Source: Misgurnus anguillicaudatus (taxonomy: Eukaryota; Chordata; Actinopteri; Cypriniformes; Cobitidae). Taken from it: 64,000 nt of DNA. The stretch is from assembly GCF_027580225.2 (NCBI RefSeq), contig NC_073351.2, forward strand, positions 8,226,501-8,290,500, written 5' to 3'. Both the position numbers and the translations under genes were made by a program. Position 1 is the first letter of the stretch, and every line of letters begins with the position of its first letter. The notes beneath the pieces were generated by a model that saw only the letters and a program-made list of their open reading frames with translations, was not told the origin of the DNA and did no database searches. Shown here one piece after another: positions 32,241 to 43,924 of the stretch.

Positions 32241-32828
32241 CTGTGGGTTAACACCAGACATATTTGAAGCGTCAAATTTGCGTCTACCGCACCTAGTTTG
32301 CCGCTTGATCAGTTTGAGTGTACTCGCTTCATGCGCGCGTGAAATTTTATTCATCGAGACATTCACACGGAAATTCCCGTCATGGGAGGGGCTTCTGCGA
32401 CTCCGCTCGCTTTCTGTAATCACGTCACTACTAGAGCAAGCTCCTGATTGGTTAACGCGGCACATTTTTCCGCCATAGTTAAATTTTTGAAACTCGAACT
32501 AGACGCGCGAATGAGGCGGAATCGCGTCTACCGTGTCGCGCTAAACGTGTCGTTTCCTGTGACTTCTGCGATTCCGCTTGCTTTCTGTAATCACGTCACT
32601 ACTAGAGCAAGCTCCTGATTGGTTAACCCGGCAAATTTTTCTGCCAAAGTTCAAATTATCAACTCGAACTAGACGCGTGAATGAGGCGGAAACGCGTCTA
32701 CCGCGTCACGCTAAATGCCTCATTCACGCCGCGAGACCTCCAGACGCGCGCCAACGCGTCTTCACATTGACTAAACATTGAAATCACTCACGCTTGATGC
32801 CTGTACCATGACTGATGTAAACGCAGCA
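32241..32828. mobile_element. PIF/Harbinger-like element, copy 1 of a tandem pair
   Basis: It starts ctgtgggttaacaccagac and ends gactgatgtaaacgcagca, with TTA at 32238-32240 and 32829-32831. It has an internal direct duplication of about 177 bp: the block cacgtcactactagagcaag, then ctcctgattggttaac, occurs at about 32422 and again at about 32595. It is joined head to tail to copy 2 through a single TTA. Confidence 0.82.
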
Positions 32829-32831
32829 TTA

Positions 32832-33268
32832 CTGTGGGTTCACACCGGACACATTTGAGGCGTCAAATTCGCGTCTACTGCGCGTACTTGAACGCTTGAA
32901 CATTTTGAGTGTACTTGCTTCATTTGCACTTGAAAGCCGCGCATGAGACATTCACGCGGAAATTCGTGTCATGGGAGGGGCTTCTGCGACTCCGCTAATT
33001 TCCTGTAATCACATCACTACTAGAGCAAGCTCCTGATTGGGTAACATGGCGTGTTTTTCTGCCAAAGTTCAGATTTTTCAACTCGCACGTTTCACACAGC
33101 AACGCTCAATTAGCGCCATCTAGACACGCGAATGAGGCGGAATCGCATCTAACGCAGCGCGCTAAATGCCTCATTCACACCGCAAGACCTCCAGATGCGC
33201 GTCAACGCGTCTTTACATTGAAATCACTCACGCTTGACGCCTCTACCGCGGCTGATGTGAACGCAGCA
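32832..33268. mobile_element. PIF/Harbinger-like element, copy 2 of a tandem pair
   Basis: It starts ctgtgggttcacaccggac and ends ggctgatgtgaacgcagca, with TTA at 32829-32831 (shared with copy 1) and 33269-33271. It has one copy of the tagagcaagctcctgattgg block. Orientation is the same as copy 1. Confidence 0.85.
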
Positions 33269-33276
33269 TTACTATA

Positions 33277-33643
33277 GCTGTTTCTCAATATGCTTTCTTC
33301 AGCGATCTTGCGTCCTTGTGTTCTCGCTCTATGTCATCAATAAACGTCGAAGTTCAATTCAAATTCTCAAGAACGCAAGTACAGAGAGTGCATAAAAATA
33401 CCCGGATGTGTTCTTTATATCGAAGATGCATCGAGTGCAGACTTGCACGCTAAAATCGCTTTACAGCCCAGAAGTCATTGCGGCAAAACAATGGCAGAGG
33501 TCAGGTGACCAACAGGAAGATCGTACATATTTCAAATCTCACACGAGCGACCTTCTGAGTTCATTCTTCCAAGGTCGCCTAGCAATACCGATCTCAACGA
33601 GAATGCAAGTCCGTTTTTTGCGTTCTTGGAATTGAGAAACAGC
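33277..33643. mobile_element. MITE-like element (gctgtttctcaata ends)
   Basis: The left end is gctgtttctcaata and the right end is aattgagaaacagc, about 367 bp apart. It follows the Harbinger-like pair almost directly. A TSD was not resolved. Confidence 0.65.
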
Positions 33644-34708
33644 CAATATAAGACGTACAGTAACATGTTTAGCATTTACTGCTTTAACGAAAGTAATATT
33701 ACAACATTATGTTCTGCAGTTTTAATAAAACACCGTCTTGACATTGTGTGCATTTGTGAGACTGCTTCAGAGATCACTGTCTTGCTGATTGGTAAGTTGC
33801 GACATTCTGAGGTTTGGTATTCCCTTATAGCCACTGCCTAACACCTTGAGGTTTTCCTTGTTTGTCCTAGAACAAAAATCGATTTGACTTTATTTTTTGC
33901 TGGGGTTGGGGCAACAACAACATTCTTATAAACCTATCATTTTCCTCTAAGGGTCCAATTAAGTCCGTCTTCTTGACAGGTACTATATGTTGTTCCAATA
34001 AGCAGGTATGTGGATTCAGAAACACAAACACTATTCATCTAAATCACATTCACTGTTAGGGACAGTTTTTGTGTCATACTGTATGCTGTCAAATAATGAG
34101 GTTTTGGAAGAAAGCTGAAACAGCTGGTGTAAAGTAGAGTAACACTAGCTGTTCTCACCACTGCATGATGGGACATGCGCCTGCAAGTATGCGTAATCAC
34201 GTATGTTCAAACCGGGCTTCAATAACAAATGACTGTGGAAAGATGGAATACTGGATGCAAGAATGATGACAGATCAGTATGAGCTGTCATAATGCATTAT
34301 ACACTCAAACTGACTCACACAGACTGCAAGTCAACATAAACCCAGCTGGAAGAAGTCACTGTAATATACTACACACACAGGCACACACACAGTAAAACAC
34401 ACATATAAAGTGTGTGTGTATCAGCTGCAGGGAAGTACATAAAAACATTCCTTTACAAAACAATCAGAGCTCAAAGGGCAAAACCAGCGAGGAGCAAAGG
34501 GGAATGTTTCGAGGACATTTCGCAAAAGGTCACAGACATCTTACCTGCTGCCTATTCAGACCCTACCTGACTTATGTTACTTTGGCTGTTTCAAAGCCAT
34601 ATGGTGTTTTTTTTTTCATTTGATTCAGTTGATTTGGAAGAATCTCCCATAATCTTTTGAGCCATACTTCCTCTCCATTAAAGCTCTCACATTAAATATA
34701 ACACCTAA
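33644..34708. other. no gene seen (intron 1)
   Basis: No recognised element, apart from a CA-rich patch at about 34365-34410. Confidence 0.5.
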
Positions 34709-36560
34709 AGCGGGGTTTCCATCCAAACTCGAAGCGAATCTTTTCAAAATTCGCAAAAAAAGAAAACAAACAATTGCGAATTAGGTGCATTTTCATCAAG
34801 TTGTTGGAGCGAATCAAGGTGGTATTTAACCTAGTAACCAACAGTAAATAAAAAGGTACGCTTAGAAAATGGAGACAGAAATGTATTTAGCAGTGTAGCT
34901 TGTAATTGCCAAACAGAATGCTGTGCACAAGAAGGAATGCAGCATTTTTTATGCAGGCACTAGCTGCAAGGGCATTACGATGACGTTATCTCCATATATG
35001 GTAAAGACAACATCAGCCGATACAGCTAGATGATCAGTTACGCTGGTTTAAAGGTGCAATTTGTAAGATATTTGCAGTAAAATCTCCAAAAACCACTAGG
35101 CCAGTGTTATATATTTTGTCCAGCTGATTACTATCAATATCTGTAATGTTTTCAACTACTTGTAAATCGTGAGAAAATTTCCATTCAAAACATTGACACG
35201 GGGCAGTGCAGTCTCCTGTCAATGACGTTAATATCCATGTGACCCTTTCTCACCGCCTTTACTGACGTAAACCACATGACCACACTGGTCGAGCTCGAAA
35301 AAATAAAATGGCGGCCAAGGAAGCGGCTGGAGCACAAATTTAGTGAAAATAAACGTATATTTTCACTTTTTAAGCATTTTAATTTCATTTCTAGCGAGAA
35401 ATTAGGATTGTAGTTTTCAAATATGTGATTAGTTATCACAAAGGCGCTCTCTGTTTATATTTCAAACACGCTGCCTTAGAAGTGCGTCGGAAAGCCTTTC
35501 TCTGAGCGGCCTTCAGGCCTCCGAGTCCGAAGTCATTTCCTCATGAGGCAGCGAGGCCACAAGTCCTCACTGCCTTGAGTTTTCGGACGCAGCCAGTGTT
35601 GTGGACAAATGCGGAACTATGCGCTTGCTTATGGACTTATGGATATCTCTGTACCGTCTGCCGCTGGTTGTGTCAGCTCCTGTAAGCGTACGGGCCAACC
35701 AAACGACCCAAGAAGAGTTTGGAACAAAACGAGGGAGGATCAATTTGGTGTTGCATTATCTGGATGGAGAGAGCTTCACGACAACATTTAACTAGACCGA
35801 GATTCTGATCCTGCTTGTGTTTTACGCGATGGGTGAGTTGTTTTGATTCGTAACCCTTCAAAAAACGTATGCTATTATATTGATCACAACATTAGTGTGT
35901 AGACTGTAATCAGCGCGTCTTCCCGCGGACGATATGCACATCAAAAGGTATTGTACAGCAATATAAATGGTCATTTTAAGACACTTCACAATAAGATTTG
36001 TACTGTCAATACATTATGTGAAAAATCATTGTAGATTGTAAGTTGAAAACTTAATTCTAAGCTGTGTTTACCATCGAATTTGGAATAATACTGTAATATC
36101 TATATGACTAATAATTTCGTTTTGAACATCACATATAAACTTACATAATGAAATAAACGATGTCATCAAACGCAACATTTATAAGACTTGATTACCTTAT
36201 CCATCAACGTGATTTCGCGTTTTCGTCTGATTGATGGCTAAAGTTAAAGACTACAAATCCCATAATTCCACGCTGCTTCAGAGCGTCAGTAAACAACATC
36301 ATTGTTTTTGTTTGATCTGGCGCCATCTTTCGGCGCATAAATACAAATTGTATCTTTAATGTTTGTAATGTCAGTATTTATTCGGCAAAATACATTGCCA
36401 TCTCCCATTATTCGTATTAACTCTTTTTCGCATGAGTCAAAAATCACCTCATGTGAGCTTAAAAACTTATTTGCGAATTATGGGCAAATTATGGTTTCAA
36501 TTTCGTTTCTGATGCGGTACTTCAAAATGCGCATAAAATCAGGGTGATGGAAACCCAGCT
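34709..36560. mobile_element. inverted-repeat element (gggtttccatc ends), with a nested insert
   Basis: The left end is agcggggtttccatcc and the right end reads inward as agctgggtttccatca. 'Attcgc/gcgaat' motifs lie inside both ends. The TSD is unclear (flanks TAA and TAT). A 1.3-kb TTAA element occupies most of the interior (35048-36359), so the host element itself is only about 0.55 kb. Confidence 0.65.
35048..36359. mobile_element. TTAA-flanked element, 1.3 kb, nested
   Basis: The left end is ttaaaggtgcaatttgta and the right end reads inward as ttaaagatacaatttgta, with TTAA at both borders (35048-35051, 36356-36359). A frame around 35609-35791 (KRTGQPNDPRRVWNKTREDQ) is open but I cannot place it in a family. 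It is inserted into the element at 34709-36560. Confidence 0.78.
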
Positions 36561-37354
36561 TATGATGCAGATTAGAAATCAGTGATATGAAACATTATTG
36601 GTTAAATCTAGGGATGGATTGAAACAAAATTTCTGTGCAGATGTTGATATTTAATTACTTAGAATGACATTAAAAAATATTTAGCTTTTTTTCTACTTGT
36701 TTCAAATTATGTTCTGAAATACTAGACATTCAGAGCGTACAACCAGTTGTGAAGGTCACCCATTTCAAAATAAAGCAGGAGTTCTGATGCTTTCTTTACC
36801 ACCTTTAAATCATCAGCTGTTTTTAAACAATCGCCTGATTTCTGATAGTGGGAAAAAATTGTTGGTATCTGCTGATACCAATTACAGGACGATATACTGG
36901 TGCATCCTTTGTTAAATCTTATTAAATGACCAAATACTGTATGGTTGACATTCATTCAATCTGACACAATGTCTAATGGACCGTACATAAAATTTAATAG
37001 CGACAGGTCAGGGAAATTTTCAGTAAATAACAATAATTTAAGGCCTGCCCGTAAAGCAATTGTCACATGCACATACTGTAACTCAAATATGGCGAATAAG
37101 TCATAAAAGCTGTTTTTATGGAGGCTTCTAATAGTTTTTATTATTATGCTTCTTACATTGTATGTATGCGTGTATAGTTTGTGTATAGTCCATGCATTTA
37201 TTGTGGACAGCAAAGTAAAAATTTCATTGCTCAGAGAAACCTGCTTTCCTCACTGGGTATATGAGAATCTATATGAGAATGTGAATCTTAAATCTTTTTA
37301 CTCAGTTACCCATACAGAAAAAACTTTTGATTACATTCATTTGGACTTTTTTTA
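36561..37354. other. no gene seen (intron 1)
   Basis: AT-rich intronic DNA with no recognised element. Confidence 0.5.
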
Positions 37355-37475
37355 GCTAATAAAACATTTGATTGCATATCTAAATACATATTTTTTGAAA
37401 GTACTTCACGTCAAACCACTTGCTGCTAAAAATGATTATACCACTTTTAAGCACTTAACCCTTTTTTAAAAAAGT
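37355..37475. repeat. direct duplication, copy 1
   Basis: Shares tacttcacgtcaaaccactt and aaaatgattataccactttt with 39928-40055 in the same orientation, at roughly 80 percent identity by eye. The aaaatgattataccac phrase also appears alone at about 45125, so a dispersed repeat family is an alternative to local duplication. Confidence 0.7.
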
Positions 37476-37784
37476 CAGATGGTTTTTACTTCGTTTTTGA
37501 TTTTCCGCACAGACAAACATGAAATGAAATTTCACATTTTTCACAAGCCATTATGTGCTCATATGAATTTCACATGTGCAAAAAACACATGATCACATGC
37601 AGTGGCTGATTCAGGCATGGGCAACATGTCCAGCCTCCCAGAGTGGCTAATTTCATGTCACCTGTTTGGGACTAGGAGCGTGCATCCTGCCCCCAGACCA
37701 GAGGTGGTGCATTCGACTCTATACAGTGCTGGACAGATCGATCAGCGTATAACATCACCCACATGAAAAAAACGGTAGTATACT

Positions 37785-37975
37785 TTAGTATTTACTATAG
37801 TAAACTGTAGTAAATTATAGTATATTATAGTATTTACTACACATACCATAGTGTTAACTATAGTAAACTGATAAACTGTAGTAAGTGCCATAGTATACTT
37901 TAGTTTTTACTACAGTATACTGTAGTGTATTGTAGTATACTATAGGATATTATAGTATTTACTAGAGAAATTTTA
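37785..37975. repeat. AT-rich tandem/palindromic repeat (tagtatttactatagtaaac)
   Basis: Short overlapping units such as tagtatttactatag, taaactgtagtaa and tagtatactttagt recur in direct and inverted order over about 190 bp. It is non-coding. Confidence 0.8.
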
Positions 37976-37980
37976 CATTT

Positions 37981-38425
37981 CAGGGTTTCCCGCAGCACTT
38001 TGCAGTTCGGGCGGCCTGCCTAATGCCCCATTCAGACAGACAGCGACCAGCAGTAGCAGAGTGACGCGATCTTATTCATTTTAATGGAAACCGGGGCGAC
38101 TTCCGGCGACACGAGTGAAAGTGACCATTGGCGACTGTATATGGGCCAGCGATGTGAGAAAGTTAAGAAAAGTTTAACTTTATGCAAATGTCGAGCGAAT
38201 TTCGGGAGCGACTACCAATGAGAACCAAGCAGTGGAGTTCATGTCATCCTTCTCTTGTCAGTTACTGGGGTGGATGGTACTCCTTTGTTTATCACAAGCA
38301 GATTTAGAAATGCCTCATTGAAAGAGACGGGCGACAAACAGTGATAACGTCGTTGGCTGTCTGAACGAGGGGTGAGCTGGGAAACCCTACCGCCTTAACT
38401 AGGTCGTCCAAAAAAAAAAAAAATC
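37981..38425. mobile_element. hAT-like end interrupted by a small inverted-repeat element
   Basis: The phrase cagggtttcccgcagcactt at about 37981 is a common fish hAT terminus. Inside, a second unit begins near ccccattcagacagacagcg (38023) and ends near ttggctgtctgaacgagggg (38350-38369), which are inverted matches. The hAT text seems to resume near ctaggtcgtccaaaaaaa. TSDs were not resolved, so this is a tentative reading. Confidence 0.45.
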
Positions 38426-39927
38426 GCTACACAAAAAGCCGTCAAGTGCATCTTGGAGATTAGTGCGGACTCGCTTCACACCATTAGCGTGCATGGGCGC
38501 GCCACACGGCTGAAATGAGAGAAATACGTGGTTTTTCTGTCATAGTTTATTCAAAATAAAGTTTTATTTAACAAAAATCATAATTTAATAAGATATTCTA
38601 TGATAATGTTATTGATGACTTTCCATCAAAAAAATTTAAAAAGTCAGGGTTAGGATAGTTTAGTCTTAGTGTTTAGAGTTCAGTAAAAAAATATGTTTAT
38701 GTGTTTTTTGTTTAAAGTGCTTGTTTGTTTAAAATAAATATTTGTGTTAATAAAAATATCTCACATGTGAAACACTAGTGACATGTTTATCACATAATGA
38801 TCATTACGTTTGACATGTGATGATGTGTTTTTGCACATGTGCAATTAATGTGGCATTTCTCCAATGATGTCAACAGTTGCTTTAGGAAAAACTGATAATA
38901 TTTAAAAAGACACCATGCAAGTTTGGCATGATTTATGGATGAACTGTTTTTTTAACAAGACAATTTAAATTGCACATGGTCAAGACGTACACATTGCCGT
39001 TATGACATTAACAAGCATGCTTAGTTACGTCTTTACACGTAATCTTTGCTGAGGGCCTAATTACAGGCCATGCTTTAAAACATAACAGTGTGCATAAAGT
39101 ATATGACAGGCCTCCGGTCTGCTTTTATCACAGGATTCATCTGATGTCACACCTCCACACATGCCATGGACAAGTGCCTCCACAGCTCACTGCCTGTTAG
39201 GAAAGTGACTTTTCCTCAAGTCTCAGCTACAACAACAAACCGTACAGAAGAAGAGACGGATGGCATTTTGTGTTTAATAGCGCATTGCGAATGCTGGGTG
39301 GCTTCGGATACGTGTATATGTTTTTTTTTCACGAGCGTGGGAGTGCGAGGCTTTGTAGAGAGGCATTTTATTCCTATTATTAGTCGATGTTGCATCAGCT
39401 GGAATCGCACGCCCAGTAATAAGGCGAATCGCACCTTTTATAGTGCTAATATAGTCTCGCACACAAGTCTCAGAAAAAGGCTTGCTATGGTGAATAGAGA
39501 ATGAGAGATTGAGTTAAAAACTAATTAAAATGTTGGATTATACTCAATTTAATGTATCGACTTGACATACAGTTTTTTTCTTTTAACAAGAAAGATAGAC
39601 GTTAAAGATTCTTGTAAACAAACACTTAATATGTTAGGATTTACATGTATTCTAAACAGAAAACCTTTCTGCTAGTATATGCTTTATCTAAAACCAACAG
39701 GAAAAAAGGCGACATGCAAATAAAAAAAAAGTTTTTTTTAGATATAAACACGCACATCTAATAGATGTCTGGAGGACATCAGGAAAGTCAACATAGGAAG
39801 GACAAATGCATCACCAGAACATTTCATACAGGATGACCTTAAGCCGTGTTTTAATTGTGTGAATAAAAAAAAAAATTTTTCACCTTACATTTGACTTTTG
39901 CAGACAATTACCATAAAAGCCTGCGTA
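38426..39927. other. no gene seen (intron 1)
   Basis: Apart from the right arm noted at about 38824-38842, no element or exon is recognised. A plus-strand frame at 39166-39504 has no known motif. Confidence 0.5.
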
Positions 39928-40055
39928 ATAAAAACATTTGTTTGCATAATCTAAATACATGCATCTCTGAAATTACTTCACGTCAAACCATTTGCAAATA
40001 AAAATGATTATACCACTTTTAGGCACTCAACCCTTTCAAAAAAAAAACTAAGTGC
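39928..40055. repeat. direct duplication, copy 2
   Basis: Counterpart of 37355-37475, with ttacttcacgtcaaaccatt and aaaatgattataccactttt, and with the same upstream 'taataaaacattt' context. It lies about 2.57 kb from copy 1. Confidence 0.7.
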
Positions 40056-41492
40056 TAAAATGTTGTGGTCAAATTTCACCGCACTTTATGGATGTCTGTC
40101 TGTTTCCACCACAAGCCCTGCTCATTACATAATTTATTTGTCCATTACTGACCGTGCACTACACACGTGAACAGGTCATTGCCATTTTCTCACAGCTTGA
40201 GTTCATTTAAAAGTCATGAGGAAAAAAACACCAAACTATACTGTTTTTTTAGTAATGCATTAGGGTATGACTCAGTGAGAACTTATATTCCTCTGATGCC
40301 CAATCAGATGCTCTTGACTGGAAGACCATACTGATTTGCCGTGACTGAGGGCCATCAAAGAGACTCTTTTCTAACAAGAGACAGGGGATTGTTCTCTCAT
40401 CTAACCGTAGGAGATCCTGTCCTTTGATTCCACTCGGAGGGGATCGGGAAAAGAAGAGTCTAGCTTCAGGTAAAGATGACAATCGCTCATCAGTGTCTCG
40501 GAGGGGATGCGCACATGTCTGCGGGAGGACATCACACGCATCTGAGCATTGATCCGCCAGTCACATTTTCTACATCTTAATGACAACGCCCTAAAACACG
40601 TGCTTGAAATTTGACCAACATAAAACGTGAGGGAAATAAAGATTTGATGATGTCCGGGTGGCTTTAGCAAGACCTGATGGAAATGTGCTGCTTACTAATG
40701 ACTGAACAGATCTGTCTCACAGGGATAGTCGTTCAAGAAACATAAAAACTTAAAATGTGCACCAATTTAAATTAAATCTGATGAAAATTGCTCCATTTTT
40801 GTCGGCTTTAAAGGCATGCTGGTGTGGGCTCGTAAACATTGATATAATAAACTTTTAGCAGTTATACACAATTAAACTTTACATCTTGCTTTTTTGAAAA
40901 ATTGACCAGAGTATTGCTGACTCATTTTGCACTTAAGGCTGTATACAATTTCTTTCCCAATAAAACTGGAAAAGTCTCTCCGTGTAACTACGAACAACTG
41001 AGTAGTAAATCATGGTTTATGACTATGACATAAACTAAAGCCTACTGGCTATTTTACAACAAAGGGACCATTTGTTGACCCTGAATGCTGTTTGGTATTG
41101 TTGCCCAAACTTCCTGTTTTAACAGGAAATACATAAACAGGGGAAAAAAAAGATTTTATAGTGGTGTTGGTTTTTTCACACCTGGCTCATTTGGAGTGCT
41201 TTTTATCTGGCATCTGACCGTTACAGGTTTTCTAATGGTAGAATACCGAAGGTTGCAATCATCATAATTAAAGTATCTTTGCTGAAAGTGCGCCGCAGGT
41301 TCAAGCTGGAGGTGATGACAGAAAGTGCCCTCCGTATGCTTCTTGGATATAATTACAACAAACAGTGTATCAACGACTCGGAAAGCATGGTGAACAACTA
41401 GAAAACTAGAACCTTTATTCTGACATGGAGTGTGCATGTGAGGCGGAGTTATACACTGCGTCTATTAGTCATTATATTTCATTACAAGATAA
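40056..41492. other. no gene or element seen (intron 1)
   Basis: No inverted ends or simple repeats are visible. A 89-codon minus-strand frame at 40401-40670 shows no familiar motif. Confidence 0.5.
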
Positions 41493-41655
41493 CCCTTACG
41501 AAAAATAAACCATGGTTTTACTACAGTTTAAACTAAAAAACCATGGTTATTGTGGTAAAACAATGGTTTTGCTACTGTAGTAGTAATCAATACACCAAAA
41601 AACCATGGTCACTTCACTTTTACCACAATAAAACCATGGTTTATTTTCGTAAGGG
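41493..41655. mobile_element. 163-bp MITE (cccttacgaaaataaacc ends)
   Basis: The left end is cccttacgaaaaataaacca and the right end is its inverse, tggtttattttcgtaaggg. Inside, ccatggtttta and its inverse repeat several times. A degraded relative with gtaaaaccatg and agtaatcaatacaccaaaaa lies at 58440-58520. Confidence 0.85.
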
Positions 41656-41862
41656 AAGTTTAAATTGATGATTTTATCAAAACACCAACTACATTGATTA
41701 ATTTTATAATCCCACTAGCATGTTATTTAGACAAAAAAAAACTTTAATTTGTGTGAGGAAGTTGCCGTTTTGATTGCCATTTACGCACACTTTCATGTCA
41801 TTAGCTATATGCCACTGCAGTAAAGGGTTATTGCACTGCTACAGTTAAAGTGCACCTATTTC

Positions 41863-42340
41863 TAGGGCTGTGACTGTGGCAGTATTTTACCACTGCAGTG
41901 GAAAAAACACCAATTCGCGCGGTGGTGCTGTGTTTATAAAATGTGTGTGTGTGTGTGTGTGTGTGGGCTCGCACGCGTGCATTGATGGATATAGTAGGGA
42001 CGAGTACTCAAACGTGGCATCGATGATCAATCACGAAAATGATGATCATGTGGGTTTATTTATTTATTTATTGTGGTTATGACGACATTTGGATGTCTGG
42101 TTAGCGTTACAAGCGCCTGTGGTAGTAAAGGCTGGGTCTGGAGATGCGTGTTTGACGTCGTGTTGAGCTACGCAGGGCGGCGTATGACATTAGTAACGTT
42201 ACCATGCATGATTCAAAAACAAACAGATAAGTCCGCGCACCTGCGGCACTATGGTATAAAAGGATGCCGTGATTTTCGGAAATACAGTCAGTCAGGTGCA
42301 AAATGTACAGCGCCGTAACAAGTTCAATGGGTTATCATCT
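41863..42340. mobile_element. hAT-like element, left part
   Basis: The start tagggctgtgactgtggcag is like the hAT end at 19735. The matching right end was not found, so its length is unknown. The interior holds a GT microsatellite. Just left, ttaaagtgcacctattt (41845-41861) resembles the end of a TTAA element that may have been the target. Confidence 0.5.
41942..41967. repeat. (GT)n microsatellite
   Basis: TG dinucleotide run inside the hAT-like sequence. Confidence 0.95.
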
Positions 42341-43202
42341 CATATTTAAACATCAATTGTGAAGAGATACCAGAGAGCCATACGAGCATTAACATTACAT
42401 CTTGACTAAGAACAGGTGAGAGGACAACACGACACAGCTAATCGCTAAAATGATAGCAAAAGACTTGAAGCTGCTTAATGTTATGAAGCATATGCTTTGA
42501 CTGGACGTGTTTAAAAGTGCGCTGTAATGATGCACATCCACAACGGGAGTTAAAGTTTGTAAACTTGTGTTTATTAACCCTGTAGTTTCACTTCATCACA
42601 CAGTAAATTTCTGTTAAAAAACATTTAGTTCATTAATAATCTTGTATGTGTTCATTGTTCTGTCTCTCATAGTTTCTTCAAAATTAAGTTTGAGTAAAAA
42701 CTCATTAATCTGAAAATCTCTGTGTCCCTTATTGGCCAGCTAATCTGTACGTTGTGATTGGTCTGAATACCTCTGACATCAGCCAGAAATGTGAAGCTCC
42801 TTACCATGTTTGAAAGATTCAGTCACAATGCAATGCTAACAGGAGTTAACTTAGAAGCTGTGAGTCCAAGTGGGGGGAATTATGATAATGTCAGTCTTGT
42901 GACTGTCCACTTCAACACGTTCCTGACAAATATATAAAGGCATGATTTTCTTTAAACAATGTCTCATTGTTTATTGAGGACCTTTGAACAAGACATACAA
43001 TTTTTTTTTTTTTTGGGGGGGGGGTCTGTTTTAAATCAATGTGCAGTGCTTATATAAATAAAACTCCAATTTACATTTAACTTTACAATGTACAAGTAAC
43101 ATTTACTTTATGTTACTTGCTTGCCCTTTTTATGCTTTTCTCTGTCATTCTGCAATGTGAAAATGTAAAATAAAACTGACTTTGATGAGTAGCAAGGGTA
43201 CA
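42341..43202. other. no gene seen; T14/G10 homopolymer pair at 43001-43024
   Basis: Intron 1 DNA. The only structure noted is an abrupt T run followed by a G run at 43001-43024. Confidence 0.5.
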
Positions 43203-43262
43203 GAATGTTTTAATATATTTACATTTATTCATTTAGAAAACACTTTTCAAGGTGACTTCAAA
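43203..43262 (-). mobile_element. SINE tail fragment
   Basis: The phrase tttacatttattcatttaga, then aaacacttttcaaggtgact, resembles the inverse of the fish SINE tail (cactttggataaaagcgtct, then gccaaatgcataaatgtaaa). It is a degenerate fragment only. Confidence 0.45.
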
Positions 43263-43672
43263 ATGATGAAAAACTCAAACACAAGGGATAAATCATACGG
43301 AGTCACTGATATAAGAAATACTGTAATAACACCACAAAAATACAAATGCTGTGTAAGCAGCAGTAGAAAAAAAATGTTACTTCATTTTGAATAATAATAT
43401 ACCTTTTTTATAAAACTTTGTGAGCTCCTGCTAAGGTACCTTCATTTAGTCAAAATTATACAGCAGCATTGAACAATCCTCAGACAATGACAAGCAACAG
43501 ACTGAATATTGATGTAATTGTCTGTACTTAAATATATTTAAATGTTTTGCCATAAAAAAGTTTATATTTAGTTATTATCAAGGAATAAAGCCAATAGTTG
43601 TATTGGTATTGAACAATTACACTTGATTTCTACTGTAATTGTCATGTGATAAATGGAATGACTTAAAACATT

Positions 43673-43894
43673 TGTGACCCAGTCTATGAAAGCTCAGCAA
43701 GTCAATATTTTTTGTGACTTACTGTTTTCCACAGAAAATCATCCTACATGAAAATACAACCTTGATATCTTTAATATTGACTGAGTAAGGTCATGTCAAA
43801 AGATTGAAATCAATGTGAAATGAATGGTTGAAATTAAACTTGTCTCATCATTAGATTATGAGACTTTAGCTTGGATTTCACAGACAGGGTCACA
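43673..43894. mobile_element. 222-bp inverted-repeat MITE (tgtgaccc ends)
   Basis: The left end is tgtgacccagtctatgaaa and the right end reads inward as tgtgaccctgtctgtgaaa. Elements with 'gtgaccc' ends are very frequent in cyprinid genomes. The TSD is not resolved. Confidence 0.7.
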
Positions 43895-43924
43895 TTTCAT
43901 TATCTCATAACAGAGTCTTCTTTT

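Larger units (their letters stand above)
37567..38842. repeat. inverted arms with cacatgtg motifs
   Basis: The left arm cacatgtgcaaaaaacacat (about 37569-37588) is repeated inverted as atgtgtttttgcacatgtg near 38824-38842, each surrounded by further cacatg motifs. The arms may be the ends of an old element enclosing 37785-38400. No TSD was found. Confidence 0.4.
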
